Part shown: positions 25,177 to 36,928 of the stretch, piece after piece
Position numbering within the stretch: position 1 is the stretch's first letter
Layout: every line of letters starts with the position of its first letter
Origin: Oryzias latipes
Lineage: Eukaryota > Chordata > Actinopteri > Beloniformes > Adrianichthyidae
Assembly (NCBI RefSeq): GCF_002234675.1
Contig: NC_019875.2
Coordinates: forward strand, 30,057,397 to 30,121,396
Direction of reading: 5' to 3'
DNA: 64,000 nt
Program-made: the position numbers and the translations under genes
Notes under the pieces: model-generated
Seen by the model: only the letters and a program-made list of their open reading frames with translations
Told to the model about the DNA's origin: nothing
Database searches by the model: none

Positions 25177-26408
25177 CAGGGGTCGGGAACCTTTTTGGCC
25201 AAGAGAGCCATAAACGCCACATATTTTTAAATGTAATTTCGAAAGAGCCATACAATAATAAAGTGTCCCTTTCCCACACTGAGGCACGGAGACTTAACCT
25301 CTTTTAAGGTTCTTTATTCTGGTTACTATAGACGTACAATTAATTCAGAAACTCCTCAGTCTCTCCCGCTGAGACGAGAGCGCTTCTCCCAACTTTATAT
25401 TCCCCTGCTCCCGCTCCAGCCCTCCCATTTCCCTTATTTGGCCCATAGCTGAACCCAATTGGTCCAAATTACCTAACAACAGGCTGAGCGACAGAACTGA
25501 GAGCCAATCAGATCTCTGCTTGATGCGTTCAACGAACTCCAGAACTTTTAACGCGGCCCAACAGCCACCCAGCCCAAGTCAGTATGCAACGATATGTTTA
25601 AAACTAAATATTCAAATGAATGTGTGCATTTGGTTTAATTTCAACATTTTTAAAGTACAATAAACATGTGGATTGTTTTTAATAACATTGTTATGCTGTT
25701 GCTAATAAATGATGAGTATTTCTCGTGGTAGTTTTGCTGATGGTCTAGTCTGGTTGATACGTGGTGAGTTTCTGCTTCATGCAGGCGTTGAGACTTTAAA
25801 CGTCATCGTAGGTCTGAATGTTCTGTAGATGTGACAAAGACTGATCACATGCAGACGGGGAGCCAAACACACACTCACACGCTGCAGTGAGTGGTAAATG
25901 GCGTATACTTATATAGCGCCTTTCTTCCTACAAGGACAAAGCGCTTTACAGTCACAGACCCATTCACCCAGTCACACACACATTCACACACACGCTGGTG
26001 GCCGAGTGACGGGCAGCGGGTTTTACGTTTTCACAATCCCTGCACGATTCACCTGCTGCCGGTCCCCATAACCCCCCCACCTCTCTCTGCTTTCTCCCTC
26101 ACACATCCCGTCCCCGCAAATGCGCGCTCTTTCTCAGAGACGAGAGCGCGCAGTTTTAGGCACGGCAATTCACAGGTTTCCGCGTGGTACAAACTCTGCG
26201 AGATAGATTATAGTAATTGATAGTGCTGGCGCAGATTTTTCTCTCCAAGCACCGCTACTACTGCGCGCCTCTGGCATCGCATCGCGCCCGAGAAGGACTG
26301 GACTAATGATAAAAAAAAAAAAAGTATAATTAAAGATTTGTCTGCGAGCCACATGTGACCATCAAAAGAGCCATATATGGCTCGCGAGCCATAGGTTCCC
26401 GACCCCTG
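25177..26408. mobile_element. Non-autonomous hAT element with perfect 8 bp target duplication
   Basis: The ends are inverted copies beginning CAGGGGTCGGGAACCT, and GAGCCAT-type subterminal repeats sit inside each end. The eight bases CATTAAGG occur directly on both sides (25169-25176 and 26409-26416). An 8 bp duplication and CAGGG-type ends define the hAT superfamily. At 1,232 bp it has no transposase frame. It lies inside the SINE at 24811-26450. Confidence 0.88.
25893..26040 (+). repeat. GGTAAATGG-type fish repeat nested in the hAT element
   Basis: The stretch GGTAAATGGCGTATACTT, ATATAGCGCC, AAAGCGCTTTACA and CATTCACACACACGCTGGTGG matches a common dispersed motif of teleost genomes. It seems to be an insertion or an inherited part of the hAT body. 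Boundaries are approximate. Confidence 0.45.
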
Positions 26409-26650
26409 CATTAAGGGTTCAGCGGGTTCTGAAGATGGACAGATGGGTTCACTTAGTTCCAGCAGGGGTTCTATAATTAAAGTTTGGTTGATTGATATAC
26501 TTGTTTACGTCATGTTTGCAATAAACCAAAGGTTTGAATTCAATGACATTTTAAGTCATCTGTTATCAAAACAAGGAATTTTGTGGTAAACCCTGATGGT
26601 CCTTAGCTACCTCAGATATTGTGTGCGATAAATTCACAATTGTGTTTTGA

Positions 26651-26867
26651 CTTGTGCTATCCTAGGCACGTTATTATTGGGAGTGGGGTCATCTAGACCC
26701 ACTAGACAGTGCTCTGAACCTTTTTTCTTCAATGATTTGTGATCTTCACTGGTGTCCATGGATTACATGAAATCTTTCCACCTTTATCCACCTTTGTCAT
26801 GGTAGGGAGAACACCTCGATGGAAGGGGGGGGGTCATCTGGACCCCATAGGATAGCACAAGGGTTAA
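26651..26867. mobile_element. piggyBac-like MITE
   Basis: It has 12 bp perfect inverted ends, CTTGTGCTATCC and GGATAGCACAAG. The right end continues GGGTTAA, so it abuts a TTAA as piggyBac elements do; on the left the TTAA is degenerate (TTGA). Two near-repeats of GGGGTCATCTAGACCC type sit inside it. The superfamily call is tentative. Confidence 0.5.
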
Positions 26868-27058
26868 AGGTCGCTCAAATCTGTGGGACGGATCTGAAAT
26901 AAGGCACTGAAGGACATGTTCTGTCTTTGCTCTGTTCTTTTATAATATGGAAAATGAGGGTGGTCAGCCGCTACTATTATGGGATGTTTGTTACAGCAGC
27001 TAATGCTGGAAAATGACTGTGTCTTCTGGAACTTGTGTCCTCAGGTAGGATGAATGAA

Positions 27059-27165
27059 CCCTCTTCATCACAAATTCAAAATTCAAATTAATTTTATTTA
27101 TATAGAACCTTTCATGACAGCAACGACAGCTCAAGGTGCTGTACATAAAAACAGGGTCACACTAT
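27059..27165 (-). repeat. LINE/SINE 3' tail-like repeat
   Basis: AATTCAAATTAATTTTATTTATATAGAACC and TCAAGGTGCTGTACA resemble the shared 3' end of fish L2-type LINEs and their SINEs, in minus orientation. A similar piece lies at 59395-59480. Confidence 0.5.
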
Positions 27166-27242
27166 CAGGAGGGTTTCCTGCTTTCTTGCCGAGCAGATAA
27201 TTTAACGTGAAAAATGTCCAGAAACTCAACAGATTCTTTTTT

Positions 27243-27248
27243 TTTATT
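27243..27248 (-). terminator. Candidate poly(A) signal of the actinodin gene
   Basis: AATAAA read on minus, about 350 bases past the actinodin stop codon. It lies inside an A-rich run, so it is plausible but not unique. Confidence 0.4.
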
Positions 27249-27598
27249 TAGAACTTTGTCCAAACTAGGAGGAGGACATGTGAAGGTTATCAGTGTCACA
27301 GAAATACTGGAAAACATTAAATACAAGGCAGAAAAGGAAGAATGTCCAAAAACCCAAAGCGGTTTGCTAAAACTACACATCTATACACATGACTCTTCAG
27401 AAAAAATGCATACAAACATGGAGGATTTCATGCACACAGTTCACAGAATTTGGTTGCAGACTTTGCTTGGTCGTGTTTAATCTGGACCAAAGCTGAGAAA
27501 ACGTAGATTTTTGTTGGTAGAAGTAGGTTTTGGGTGGAGAAGCTGCTTCCTGTACGAGCGTCTGCGGGAGGAAGTCCAGAGGCGGAGCAGGCCAGCTT

Positions 27599-30500
27599 TC
27601 ATTTGTGGTGGTTCAGGACTCCTCTGAGGAAGTCCTCAAAGCGAGGAGCGGAGACTTCCTTTGCCGCCTCGTCCGCCATCTTGTCCTCGTCTGCGACGGG
27701 CTCGTCCGCAGAGGCGGCGGGCTCGGCGTGACGCAGGCGGCAGTTGTAGTCGATCTCGGGGTCGCAGTCCGGATGGGGGAGGAGCACGCCGTCCTTGCTG
27801 AGCTTTGGGGCGTCGACGCTGGGGGGTGGAGCGAACTTCCAGCAGTTGGGGTCGTAGGGGTGGCAGAAGGGTCGGGCCGGGTCGGTGGGGCCAGACTTGA
27901 CGGGGGTGCAGTCTTTGTCATAGTGCACGTAGCAGTCGTGGCCCTCCTTGGTCTTACCGCGGACGCCGAGCTGGTAGCGTACCTGGTTGATTGATTGATT
28001 GATTGATTGATTGATTTGTGTTTTTGAATCAAACAAAAGCAAAGAATTTTAAACATCAAGTAAAACCAACTGATTTTAATAAACCACGTTAGGATTAAAG
28101 ACACAGATTACAGTGGATTAGTCAACAGAAACCTTCTACCACAACGTCAGATTCACACCTGGTGCTGGGGGAGCTGCCGGGGGGGCTGGCGCAGGGCAGC
28201 GGCGGCTGCCAGTATGCAGTAGGGATTGTAACGAGGGTCACATGTCAGGGGGGCGGCGGGAGGGGCCGGCTCTTCCTGGGGGGCGTACTCCAGGACGGGC
28301 TTCGTGAGGCTGGACAGCTTGGTGGCCGTCAGGGGGTTGCAGCCCCCATCGAAGAGGGGGTTGCACTGCTGCTCCTTGGGAGCCTCCCCAGCAGCCAGAG
28401 GGGCGGGGCCAACATTGTTCACGCACAGAGGATCCACGGCCGGGTCACAGGCGGGGTGCAGCAGGTGGTAGAAGCCGGTCGGGGCCTTCTGGACCAGGGC
28501 CGGCATGCAGTAGGGGTCCTTGGGGTCACATTTGAGGGCGGCGTAGGATGGAGCCGGACCGAGGGCCGGGCGGTAGCCGTAAGCTGCCCTTAGGTGGTAC
28601 TGCAGGCACTCCACGTCTTCAGGGTGGCAGATCCTCAGCAGTTCTGCCCTCTGCTCGGCACTGAGGAAGGGCTCCAGGACGGGGGCGTAGTAGTAGTAAC
28701 CGGTGGGGCTTTTTAGGGGTAGGGGCAGCACCGGGCTCAGGACAGGAGCCGGCACCTTGGCCGGAGCTGGCTCCGGAGCGGCAGCTTTGGCAGACAATGA
28801 GTACAGGCAGTAGGGGTCAAGGTAGGGGTTGCACATCTTGACGGCAGCAGACCTGATGGGGGCGGGCATCACCACAGCCGCTTTGGGCTTGCTGGTGGAC
28901 TCGGCAATGCACTCCGGGTCGTCGGAGTCCGCACAGGCCTTGTAGATTTGACTGAGGTGATTGAGGTAGTGGTTGAAGGTGGGGCCCTCCTCAGACCTGT
29001 GCTTGTTCTGCAGGTAAGCCATGTACAGACGATCCAGGTCCTCCACCTGGAGCACAGCAAGACAAGCAGAAATGAACCAGTCCTGATCCAAAAGGAGTCC
29101 CTCAGACTGACTCTGGATTGTTAGAAGATCGGGCCAAATATGGTTTTTGTTTTTGGAATCAGTGAAGTTAGAAACCTTCAGGCCTCTGAGGGGTGAAGCT
29201 GGAGGATGAGGAGAACTTACAAACACATAACATGACAGCGAGAAGTTCCTTTTTTAAAGACTAAACCTTCAAATTAACACCAAAAAAATGACCTCACGGA
29301 AGAATATTGCCTTTTAAAACTAAAGTACAGTTTTATCATTAGTAGAGGAAGACGTTGGGCGATGAAGGAGGAACAGGAACTCACTCCCTCCTGGTTGTGG
29401 GTGTCCATGAAGTACTTGTACCACCCCCAGAAGTCCGGCACGCGCTGGAACTGAGGCACCGCCACCACATCCACGTTCCGTCTGCTGCGAACCGGCTGCT
29501 TCAGGTCGGCGGCGGCCGCTGTGGACAGAGGGAGGGGGCACAAAAAACAAAAACTGTTCTCTGCAATTAGTTGAAAACGTTTTTCTCTCTTTCATTTTGA
29601 CATCCTGTTCATTCTCTGGCAGAAATGCTGCCTTTTCCTGGTTTTGTTGACTTTAGTTGAACTTGAGTTTTGTTTTATTTTCCGTCTCCTCTCATCAGCT
29701 CTGCGATCAATCAGCTGTTTGTCCTTCATCATATTTAAGTCCAGGGTTTTCAGTTGTTCTCCATCGAACCTGTTTTGACTTTTTAGCCTCACATCTCATC
29801 AAGTTTATTTTAGTTCTGCTTTTTCTTTTTCTTTCTAAAGTCAGGTATTAAAATCTGCAAAAACTAATTTAGGCTAAAAAACAAAAAAATGTGAACCTGC
29901 ATCTGCATGAACTGTGTAATTGTGAAGATGTGAGATGATGTTTTATTTATATTTGTTTTTGTTCATTCTGTTTTTAACAAGTTAATTACTCTTATCTGTG
30001 TAATGACTGACAAACTATTTACCGGTATTTCGCTTTTAGTGGTACATTTGATCACAGTAAGTTCATATGTTGATGAATGTCGGATGTTCTGACCAAAGAG
30101 CACTTTTTTTTTGAACCAGTGACCTCCTCAAACCTCCTTCCCTGACATTTCTTAAGTCAGTTTCCAGCATAAATACTCTACTTTCCTACCAGTTTTGTAA
30201 AATTTGACTTCTTTTAAGTTCTGTGCAGGTTAAAGGGTCTTAACTGACATATAACTGCAGATAAATCTAGTTTTTTTAAGTTGAAACAAGTTTTTTTTGT
30301 TTCTTTCTTTAACACGGGGAGGAACATGCGTCTCTTCCGGAGCGTCACGGCTTTGACTGAGCCGTTCTACTCCTGGACCAGCAGATGTTCCGTCAGGTTT
30401 CAGCAAAGCAGGCGGCGTTCAAACCCCCCCAAGTTCCTCGGAACGACAGATTTTTTCAAATGTGAACACATTTGCTGCTTGCACGATTTTCCAAAACGAT

Positions 30501-32513
30501 CCCCGAGCTGAGAGCATTGAGCGTTGTGTGTGTGTGGTGTGTGTGTGTGTGAGGGGGGGTCATCACCTTCATCCTGCTGGTGCTGAACAGGAACTGCGCC
30601 CAGAAACTCTGCAAGGACACAAACTGCAGCGTCAGCAACAACGTTCTGACCCGAAACAGATGTCGAGTTTTTCCCCGAACACCAGGGAAAACTCTGACGA
30701 GCCTCCTAACGAGCCTCTGGGAGAAACTCGGCAGGTCCTGCAGCTCCGGCGCCTCCTCACAGCCAACATCCCGCACGTAAACACCCCATCACCACCCCCA
30801 CCTCCAGGCCTCCACCCGGCCTCTGTATAGTTTAGCTTTGAACCCAATCTGTGGAGTTTATGCCACAACCGAGCCCCCCCCAAAGTAAACCTGTAAAAGT
30901 ACAAAGAGAGCCCCCCCCTCCCCCCATGTACACACCAATTACTGTAACAGCAGCTAATGGGAGTGAGAGGATGTGTCTGCCTGCAGCTCTGCAGAGCTTC
31001 TGCAAGGAGGTTAATGACCAACTAAACAGGCGAGTCAGCTGATTATCACTGCAGCTCCAGATTCCTCCACAGCTTCACGTGGAGAACCTCCAAGAGCGGA
31101 GTTACGACTCCAGAAAGGTTTGGGGGCACTGAAGGGCCTCCTGCTGTTTCACTGAGAGACGAGGATGCAGCTTCTTCATGACTCACATCAAAGGGCTTCT
31201 GTTTCTGCTCACCTCCAGGCCTGTTAGAGCCTCTCTGAGCTTTTTGGTAGTGCAACAATGCGGTTAAAGTTCTGCCTGAAGCTCAACAGGGAGCTTCAGG
31301 CACACATTGCTGAAATTTCTCCCCCTAAAAAACTGGACGGATCATGCAGAAGTTCAAACAGAAAAGCGTCCGTTACTGCCTCCAAAGTGAGAGTTAAAGT
31401 CCCATCAGTTTGTTTTCACCCCACCCCTGGGGGAGCGGTGAGCTGCACTCCCCCCCTCCAATCCCACCCCTCAATGCTGAGAGCCCAGCAGGGAGCCACT
31501 GGGTCCATGGATTTGAACCAACAGCCTTCCATGTCGTCTGTGCAACATCAACAGGTCAACAAAGCCACGAAGGATGAGAAGAACCGTATAACTGTAAAAT
31601 AATACACAGGTACTCATAGTATTCAGTGGTGGTACTTTGCAAAAGGACACACAAAAGAATACTAAAATAATGAAGAATAATTATACAAAGATGGGTTTAG
31701 GGGCATATTATTGCACATGTGGCAGGGGAAATAATGCAGAAGTACTCACTAATAGTACCTTTAGTAGTACTATATGTGGTAGTTCTGTGTAAAGTTCTAG
31801 GATCATCACAAACCCTTTTTTCAATAAAATGTAGTTTATTGAATCTCAAATCGGTTTTTAGAGCAAGTGAGAAATAAAATCAAGAATTTATCCATTACAA
31901 AGATATTTAAAAAAAAACCTTGCTCATGCAAAGGCTGATGGGAAAAATTATAAAACTATGAAATAGAATATTTCTATATATTTCTCATGTTTATCTTGAT
32001 GCCTGGACTTATTCATAGTCATACAACAAAAGCTTCACTTATGTTTTCCCCTTTGAGTTAAAAATGAAGCCATTAGAAACCCGGTGACATCAGTAGAACC
32101 TCAGAAATGTCTGTGGTCCACATCAGTTTCCCTTTGGGAGAATGAGTTTTTATGGTCACGGTGGAGCAGAAACTATTTGATCAAGGGGTTAAAAAGATGG
32201 CGCTCTGACATGTTTTCAGTAGGACGTCATCATGCTGGTCTCATTTCATCTGCATTAAACCCTGAAAGATGTTAAGATGTGAACAAGATCAGATCTGCAA
32301 ATAATCACCACTGCTGTTATTTATTAGGATTCTCAAATAAAAGAAAACGTTTGCAGGAAATTCTGATAAAAAAGAAAACAGATTTTGTCTCAAAAAAGGT
32401 TTAAAAAACAAAGATGGTTTGTTAGTTTAATTTTTCTCACCTGGCAGCAAGACGGCGACTAACAGGAGTCCAGTGTGGATGACAGAGAGGGGAGCTCGTC
32501 CGGCGGCGAGCAT
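27599..32513 (-). CDS. Actinodin family protein (fin-fold actinotrichia component), complete, 4 coding exons
   Basis: Coding exons read on the minus strand are 32513-32441, 29518-29385, 29046-28159 and 27982-27599 (TGA at 27601-27599), with GT-AG junctions and phases 1, 0, 0, giving 492 residues. Residues 1-28 form a signal peptide (start MLAAGRAP, hydrophobic core TGLLLVAVLLP). An RSRR dibasic motif follows at 35-38. The family core comes next: FWGWYKYFMDT at 54-64, then EDLDRLYMAYLQNKHR from 71. The rest is Ala/Pro-rich with nine C-x6/7-C motifs such as CNPYLDPYC, CDPKDPYC and CDPRYNPYC. Actinodins are secreted structural proteins of actinotrichia in fish fin folds and are absent from tetrapods. 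The large exon 3 carries most Cys motifs. Family assignment rests on the W-rich core plus the Cys motifs; I could not decide which paralogue (and1 to and4) it is. The long plus-strand open frames over exons 3 and 4 are antisense shadows. Confidence 0.93.
27987..28016 (+). repeat. (TTGA)n microsatellite in the actinodin last intron
   Basis: About seven copies of a tetranucleotide end four bases from the acceptor of coding exon 4. Read on the gene strand it is (AATC)n running straight into AACCAG|GTACGC. It therefore occupies the place of the polypyrimidine tract of this 176 bp intron. Confidence 0.9.
29519..32440 (-). other. Actinodin first coding-region intron (2.9 kb)
   Basis: No coding exon was recognised here on either strand. 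It is the longest intron of the gene and follows the signal peptide exon. It contains a GT run near 30522-30551 and several C-rich tracts (30424-30431, 30874-30881, 30911-30925). By analogy with zebrafish actinodin genes, fin enhancers may lie in the leader or first-intron region, but no element was identified by sequence. Confidence 0.7.
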
Positions 32514-32881
32514 GTCGGATGTTTATGTTCTTCCTAGAGAGAACAAACTCAACATTATTGGATCCTGGTGATCCCAAACCACAGGCACTTCATTCTGCAG
32601 CAGAACCAGTGTTTCTGTCTGCAGATGGAAATCCAGAACAATAAACGTTTTTGACGTCTGAAACAGAAAACACTTAGAGACATTTACAGGAGAAAAAACA
32701 AAAACCTAACGTTGGTTTAGTAAAGAACAAAGAAACCCTTCAGCAGAAAGTCCCTCTGAGCGTGTCCTTACCTGTGAAGGTGTCTTCTGGGATCGGATGC
32801 GGAGGCTCCTGCGGGGGGGGGCCTGCACAGTGAACTTTTTAGCTCTCTGCTCCTGTGTATGAGGAGGGAAACATTTTTAAG
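32434..32881 (-). promoter_or_regulatory. Actinodin leader exon and probable core promoter
   Basis: A strong donor (CAG|GTAAGG, read on minus) ends a leader exon at 32772. An acceptor (CTCTCTAG|GAAGAAC) opens the next exon at 32533, 20 bases before the ATG. The gene therefore has a short non-coding first exon and a 238 bp leader intron. A TTAAAAAT stretch at 32880-32873 is a possible TATA box, which would put the start of transcription near 32845. The splice sites are seen directly; the TATA call is weak inference. Confidence 0.5.
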
Positions 32882-33886
32882 GAGGCCCTGCGATCATTAA
32901 AAAGGAAAGGCAGCTCCTGCGAGCCGCTCGGGCCCCAGGATTGGCTCCTGTGCAGACAAACGTCCAACCAGTGGAGGTCCTGCCACACGGCCCGGAGATC
33001 ATTTGCATTTAGAGCTGCTCTCCTCCTGCTTTTGTACTTTCTAATGATTTGTAGTGTCAGAAAAACATTGCAGCATTGGCTGCGCTCCTGGAGCTGCACA
33101 GCTGGAATGCGGTTATTTGCTGTGTCTGCGGCTCAGACCTCCAGAGGATTCTGATACCAGACTTTGATGTGCTCTAAACCAACGTTTCCTCCAAGCTTTT
33201 CAAACCTGAATTCAGGCTCGAGAAGCTTCCAGAGGTTTTCATGGTCACAGGACCGACCTTTCTGTTTGTTCTTATGATCTGTCTCAGCGCTAAACTCAAA
33301 CGTTAAAGCTGTTTGTTGTTGATGAACATCAGCATCCGGCTGCAGCTGAGCGACGACGCCATCACGGACTTTGATGAAAACTTCACTGCTGCTAAATCTC
33401 TTCTCAAGAAGCAGAAAAAAGACTCCATCTTCTAGGCCTCAAAGCATTTCAAGAATACTGAACGTACTCGTTTCCCGTTCTGTAAAACATAGAACATTTA
33501 AAAGCAGACTGGAGGCGGGGCCTGTAGGACAGCTGTGTGCGATGGCTGTGACGATTGGGTGGTGCCACGTTGCCTGCAAAGCCTTCAGCTCCGGTCACAT
33601 GAACATGCAGTTGATGGTAACCATGGAAACGGAGCACAAGCTCAGAAACCAGACGGGTGTCGATGATACACAACAGAATTTTTCATTAAACAATTGTCAC
33701 AAACTTTTTTTTCTTCCTTATTTCCTGCTTATTTATTGAAAGATTTGACACATCAGCTGTGCAACTTCATCGGCCTTGGAAGACATGTAAAAAAATTATA
33801 ATAAAAAAATGCTCCAAAAAATACAAAGAAAAGCTGCACAGCTGACTGGCCTGAGTTAGAAACAAAAACAACAATGATCAACCCTG
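32882..33886. other. Upstream flank of the actinodin gene
   Basis: About 1 kb up to the Harbinger-like element with no coding exon. It is the likely proximal regulatory region of actinodin; no specific site is claimed. Confidence 0.4.
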
Positions 33887-35273
33887 GGGGGTATTCCAGA
33901 AAGCAGGTTATGCTAGTTACCACGGTAAGTTTGAGGCTAAGGAAGTGGATAACCTCAGCTTTCAGATCCTAAAACAGAGGTATGTTTCAAGTAGTAGTAA
34001 CTCATGCTCTGAACATAACCTGGTCTGGAGCAGGTTTAGTTGAAGGTTAGTTTGTTTTCAGAGAGGTGAAGCAGCATGACGTGTCCATTTGAAGATGATT
34101 TAGTGGATGAAGAAGCTCAGATAATACTTTTTCCACCATGAGAGGGTGATAAGACCACATATGGATGTTGGAAAGATAAACTTTATACTTTGATCTAACT
34201 TAATTATTTGCTTCAGTTAAGATAAATCATTTTTTTATTCAGTCAGCTTAAAAATAACACGTAGTTATCAGACATTTATTTTACTTTCATTCAAATTAAT
34301 TCAATAAAGTAGGTGTAACTTTGGTGCTGCTGTTAGGTTGGCACCGCAAGGGATTGTGGGATACCATTCCCTTTGCCTGTCCGGACGGATTTGGGTTTAA
34401 GTGTGGGTTTTTGACCAAATGTGTTTAGTTGTTCAGCTGTTTTACTGTGTTTTGCCGTGTTATTTGTACTGTTATAATTAATTCTTTAAGCACCATGAGG
34501 GAGAGGATGATGAGGATATTAAGCACCACAAGTGCTGAAGTCTAAGTCATAGCCTTATAACAAAATCTGAGTTTGATGTTGCTAATTCACATTGAATCAT
34601 TCATTTTAATGTCATAAAAATAAGAATATCTCCAGCCTCAAACGTAGACACATGAGAGTTCAAGAAGTACAATAAATTAAGATGGAAAAACATTTAATTA
34701 AATTGGAGTAAAATGACATTTAGTTAGATAAATATGTAAATTTGAGTTGTATAAACAATTATTGAGTTGGATAGAAGTTAGAAATATATTTAACTCAATT
34801 ACATGTTATCAATTGAAATAATTAATTTAAGTTGGATAATTTATATAAACATGCATCACAATGAAAATAGAAATGAGATCAGAAACTCGTGCGTTTACTT
34901 TGTCCGTTCTTTTTCTCCAAGCAGAAACTCTTTCTTTTGCTGATGATGCAGCCGTGTTACTTTTTTGATGGACGTATAATCTTCATATGCCGTCATTAAA
35001 ATCTCAGACTCCGTCTCACTGAAGTATAGCGCTTTCTTTTTTTCTCCACGCGTTTCCATGGTGACTCTGGAAATCGTTGATCCATTGAGAATGTCTTTAT
35101 GTACCTGCTGTGCACGTGCATTAACCCAGGGTTACCAAGTGGAGCGTAATTACACCAACTCATACCCGGTCTTTGGGAACCGACATACCCAGAGTAAGGA
35201 AGTTCAGGCGGATTTCAGCCAGAGTTCAGGGTTAAAGTCAGGCTAGTTTAAACGGGACTTCTGGAATGGCCCC
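33887..35273. mobile_element. Harbinger-like non-autonomous DNA element
   Basis: The ends GGGGGTATTCCAGAA and (reversed) GGGGCCATTCCAGAA match at 13 of 15 positions. A CTG trinucleotide flanks both ends (33884-33886 and 35274-35276), which fits the 3 bp CWG/TWA duplications of PIF-Harbinger elements. Subterminal parts also mirror each other (AACCTGCTTT-like and AACCCTG-like motifs). There is no transposase frame in its 1,387 bp. Confidence 0.6.
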
Positions 35274-36928
35274 CTGCTCTGTTGTGTCACCAGTTTGGTT
35301 CTCTCATAGTTTTTCTTCATGTTTCAGTTTGTCTATTAACAGCTTTATTCTCTCTCACCAAGCCTAGTCTCCTGCATTTTGGGCCCTCCACCACCAGTTC
35401 CTGACAAAACCTGCATTGTGTGGCCCACAAGCGCCACCCCCCCCCCCCCCTCGCCGCCCCCTTTGACCCGCCCTCAGTGGCTGAGGGGCTGCTACACCCC
35501 CCCCCCCCCCTTCAGCCCCTGCTCTCCTGGTCAGAGCAAAATCATGGGCAAAAAATTAAAAATGGAGACTTTTCTGGTAGTTTTTTTCCCCTGATCTCCA
35601 GCATTTTGGGTCCCGCAGCGCCAATACCCGACATCTGCAGCCACTGGGCTGTTCCGTTCTGCTGAAGGACGCCACAGAGGAGCAGGCAAAGAGGCGGGCC
35701 AGACCTGATGCAGTACTCGCTGTCACTGGATCAGTGAGCTTCTCCCGATCTCAGATCCTTTTTCGGCTTTAGCTGGATCTGTCCCACAGCGAGAAGATCT
35801 CTGTGTGCGGCTTCCATGTCTTCAGCCCACAGACCAAACACATGTGAGCTATGGTGGGGGGGTTGCATGTTTGGTTTCTACATGCAGCAACAGACAAAAC
35901 TCAAAGAACCCCAAACATCCACTCGACAGTGATGTGATGGTGATGATCTCAGGCATTCCTGCAGACCATCATTCATGGAACGGCATCTGCAGAATGTTTG
36001 AGGCGGACAGTGGGCGGAGCCTGGGCTCTGTAAATGTACAGTGTAATTACACGCCAAACAGGTGCTCTTCAGCGCAGTAAAACCTGCAATCCTGCCCAGG
36101 AGCCCGCGTCCTGCACTGCATGCAGACTCATAATGTCATCTCTGAGATCCAAAGAATTTCACGACATCTGGAAGAGCTGAAAACGATTCAGGGAAGCTTT
36201 AAAAAACTGGAACTCAGAGAAATATGAATGGAAATGACATGTCATTAAACGACAGAAGGCAGGTCGTGACTTGGAAAAATGTAGAAGGTTAAAAAAAAAA
36301 GTGGTGTCTGTCCGGGACGGGTGTCTGAAGATGCAGCCAGAGGACATTTTCATGGTCCAGCAGGAAGACGGTGATCAGCTTTACCAAAACATGTTGGCCC
36401 ACTGGTGAGGTCAAAGGTCAGCATCTGTGTCAACGTGCAGAGGAACAAGTCGATTCATGACGCTCATTAAAATCCTGCTGAGGAAGAGGAGCTGTCATTT
36501 TTAATGTTCAGGTAGGTTTGGATCTTCTTCAAACGACGGTCAAGTGAAGAAAGTCCTTCATCCAGAAGAATCCATGATTTATAATAATAATAATAACAAT
36601 AATACATTTGTTTTATTACGAATTATTATTATTATGGATTATCTGGACTGTAAATGCTTCTCTGAGGTTTTTCATCTGCTATGGAGCAGTGGACACTGCC
36701 CTGCTTTGTAGTTCGAGTCCAGCTGTTTTCACAGTGTGAGTGAGTCAGGTGTGACTTTCTGCTACTGGACCTCAAGAAAACTTTAACGAGGACTCAGGTG
36801 AACTTCTCAGAGCAGCTGGAAACAGGCCTCAGCCGAAGGAACAGAAGTCATTAAAGCTGCGTTCAGACCGCACATGTGAGACGCGTTCAAGAACCTGCAC
36901 TGGACATGCGCTGGACAGGCCTTTTAGA
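35274..36928. other. Non-coding stretch
   Basis: Holds two C tracts (about 35438-35450 and 35497-35510), short pieces with GCATTTTGGG and GTTCCTGACA that resemble LTR ends, and an AAT-rich patch at 36575-36640. No gene seen. Confidence 0.45.

Larger units (their letters stand above)
24811..26450 (+). mobile_element. tRNA-headed SINE, split by the hAT insertion
   Basis: The head reads TGGTGTAGTGGTTAGCAC (A box like) then GGTTCAAATCC (B box like), a Pol III promoter. The body runs to TAGGCTCCAGCAACACC at 25146-25162 and resumes after the hAT with TTCAGCGGGTTCTGAAGATGG. The same body is seen at 21239-21560 and, reversed, at 46454-46772. Confidence 0.7.

Noticed and set aside
27530-28593. Long plus-strand open frames (154 and 143 codons) over the actinodin exons
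   Set aside because: They are antisense to exons 3 and 4, whose minus-strand protein has clear family motifs and exact splice phases. GC-rich codon use explains the open antisense frames.
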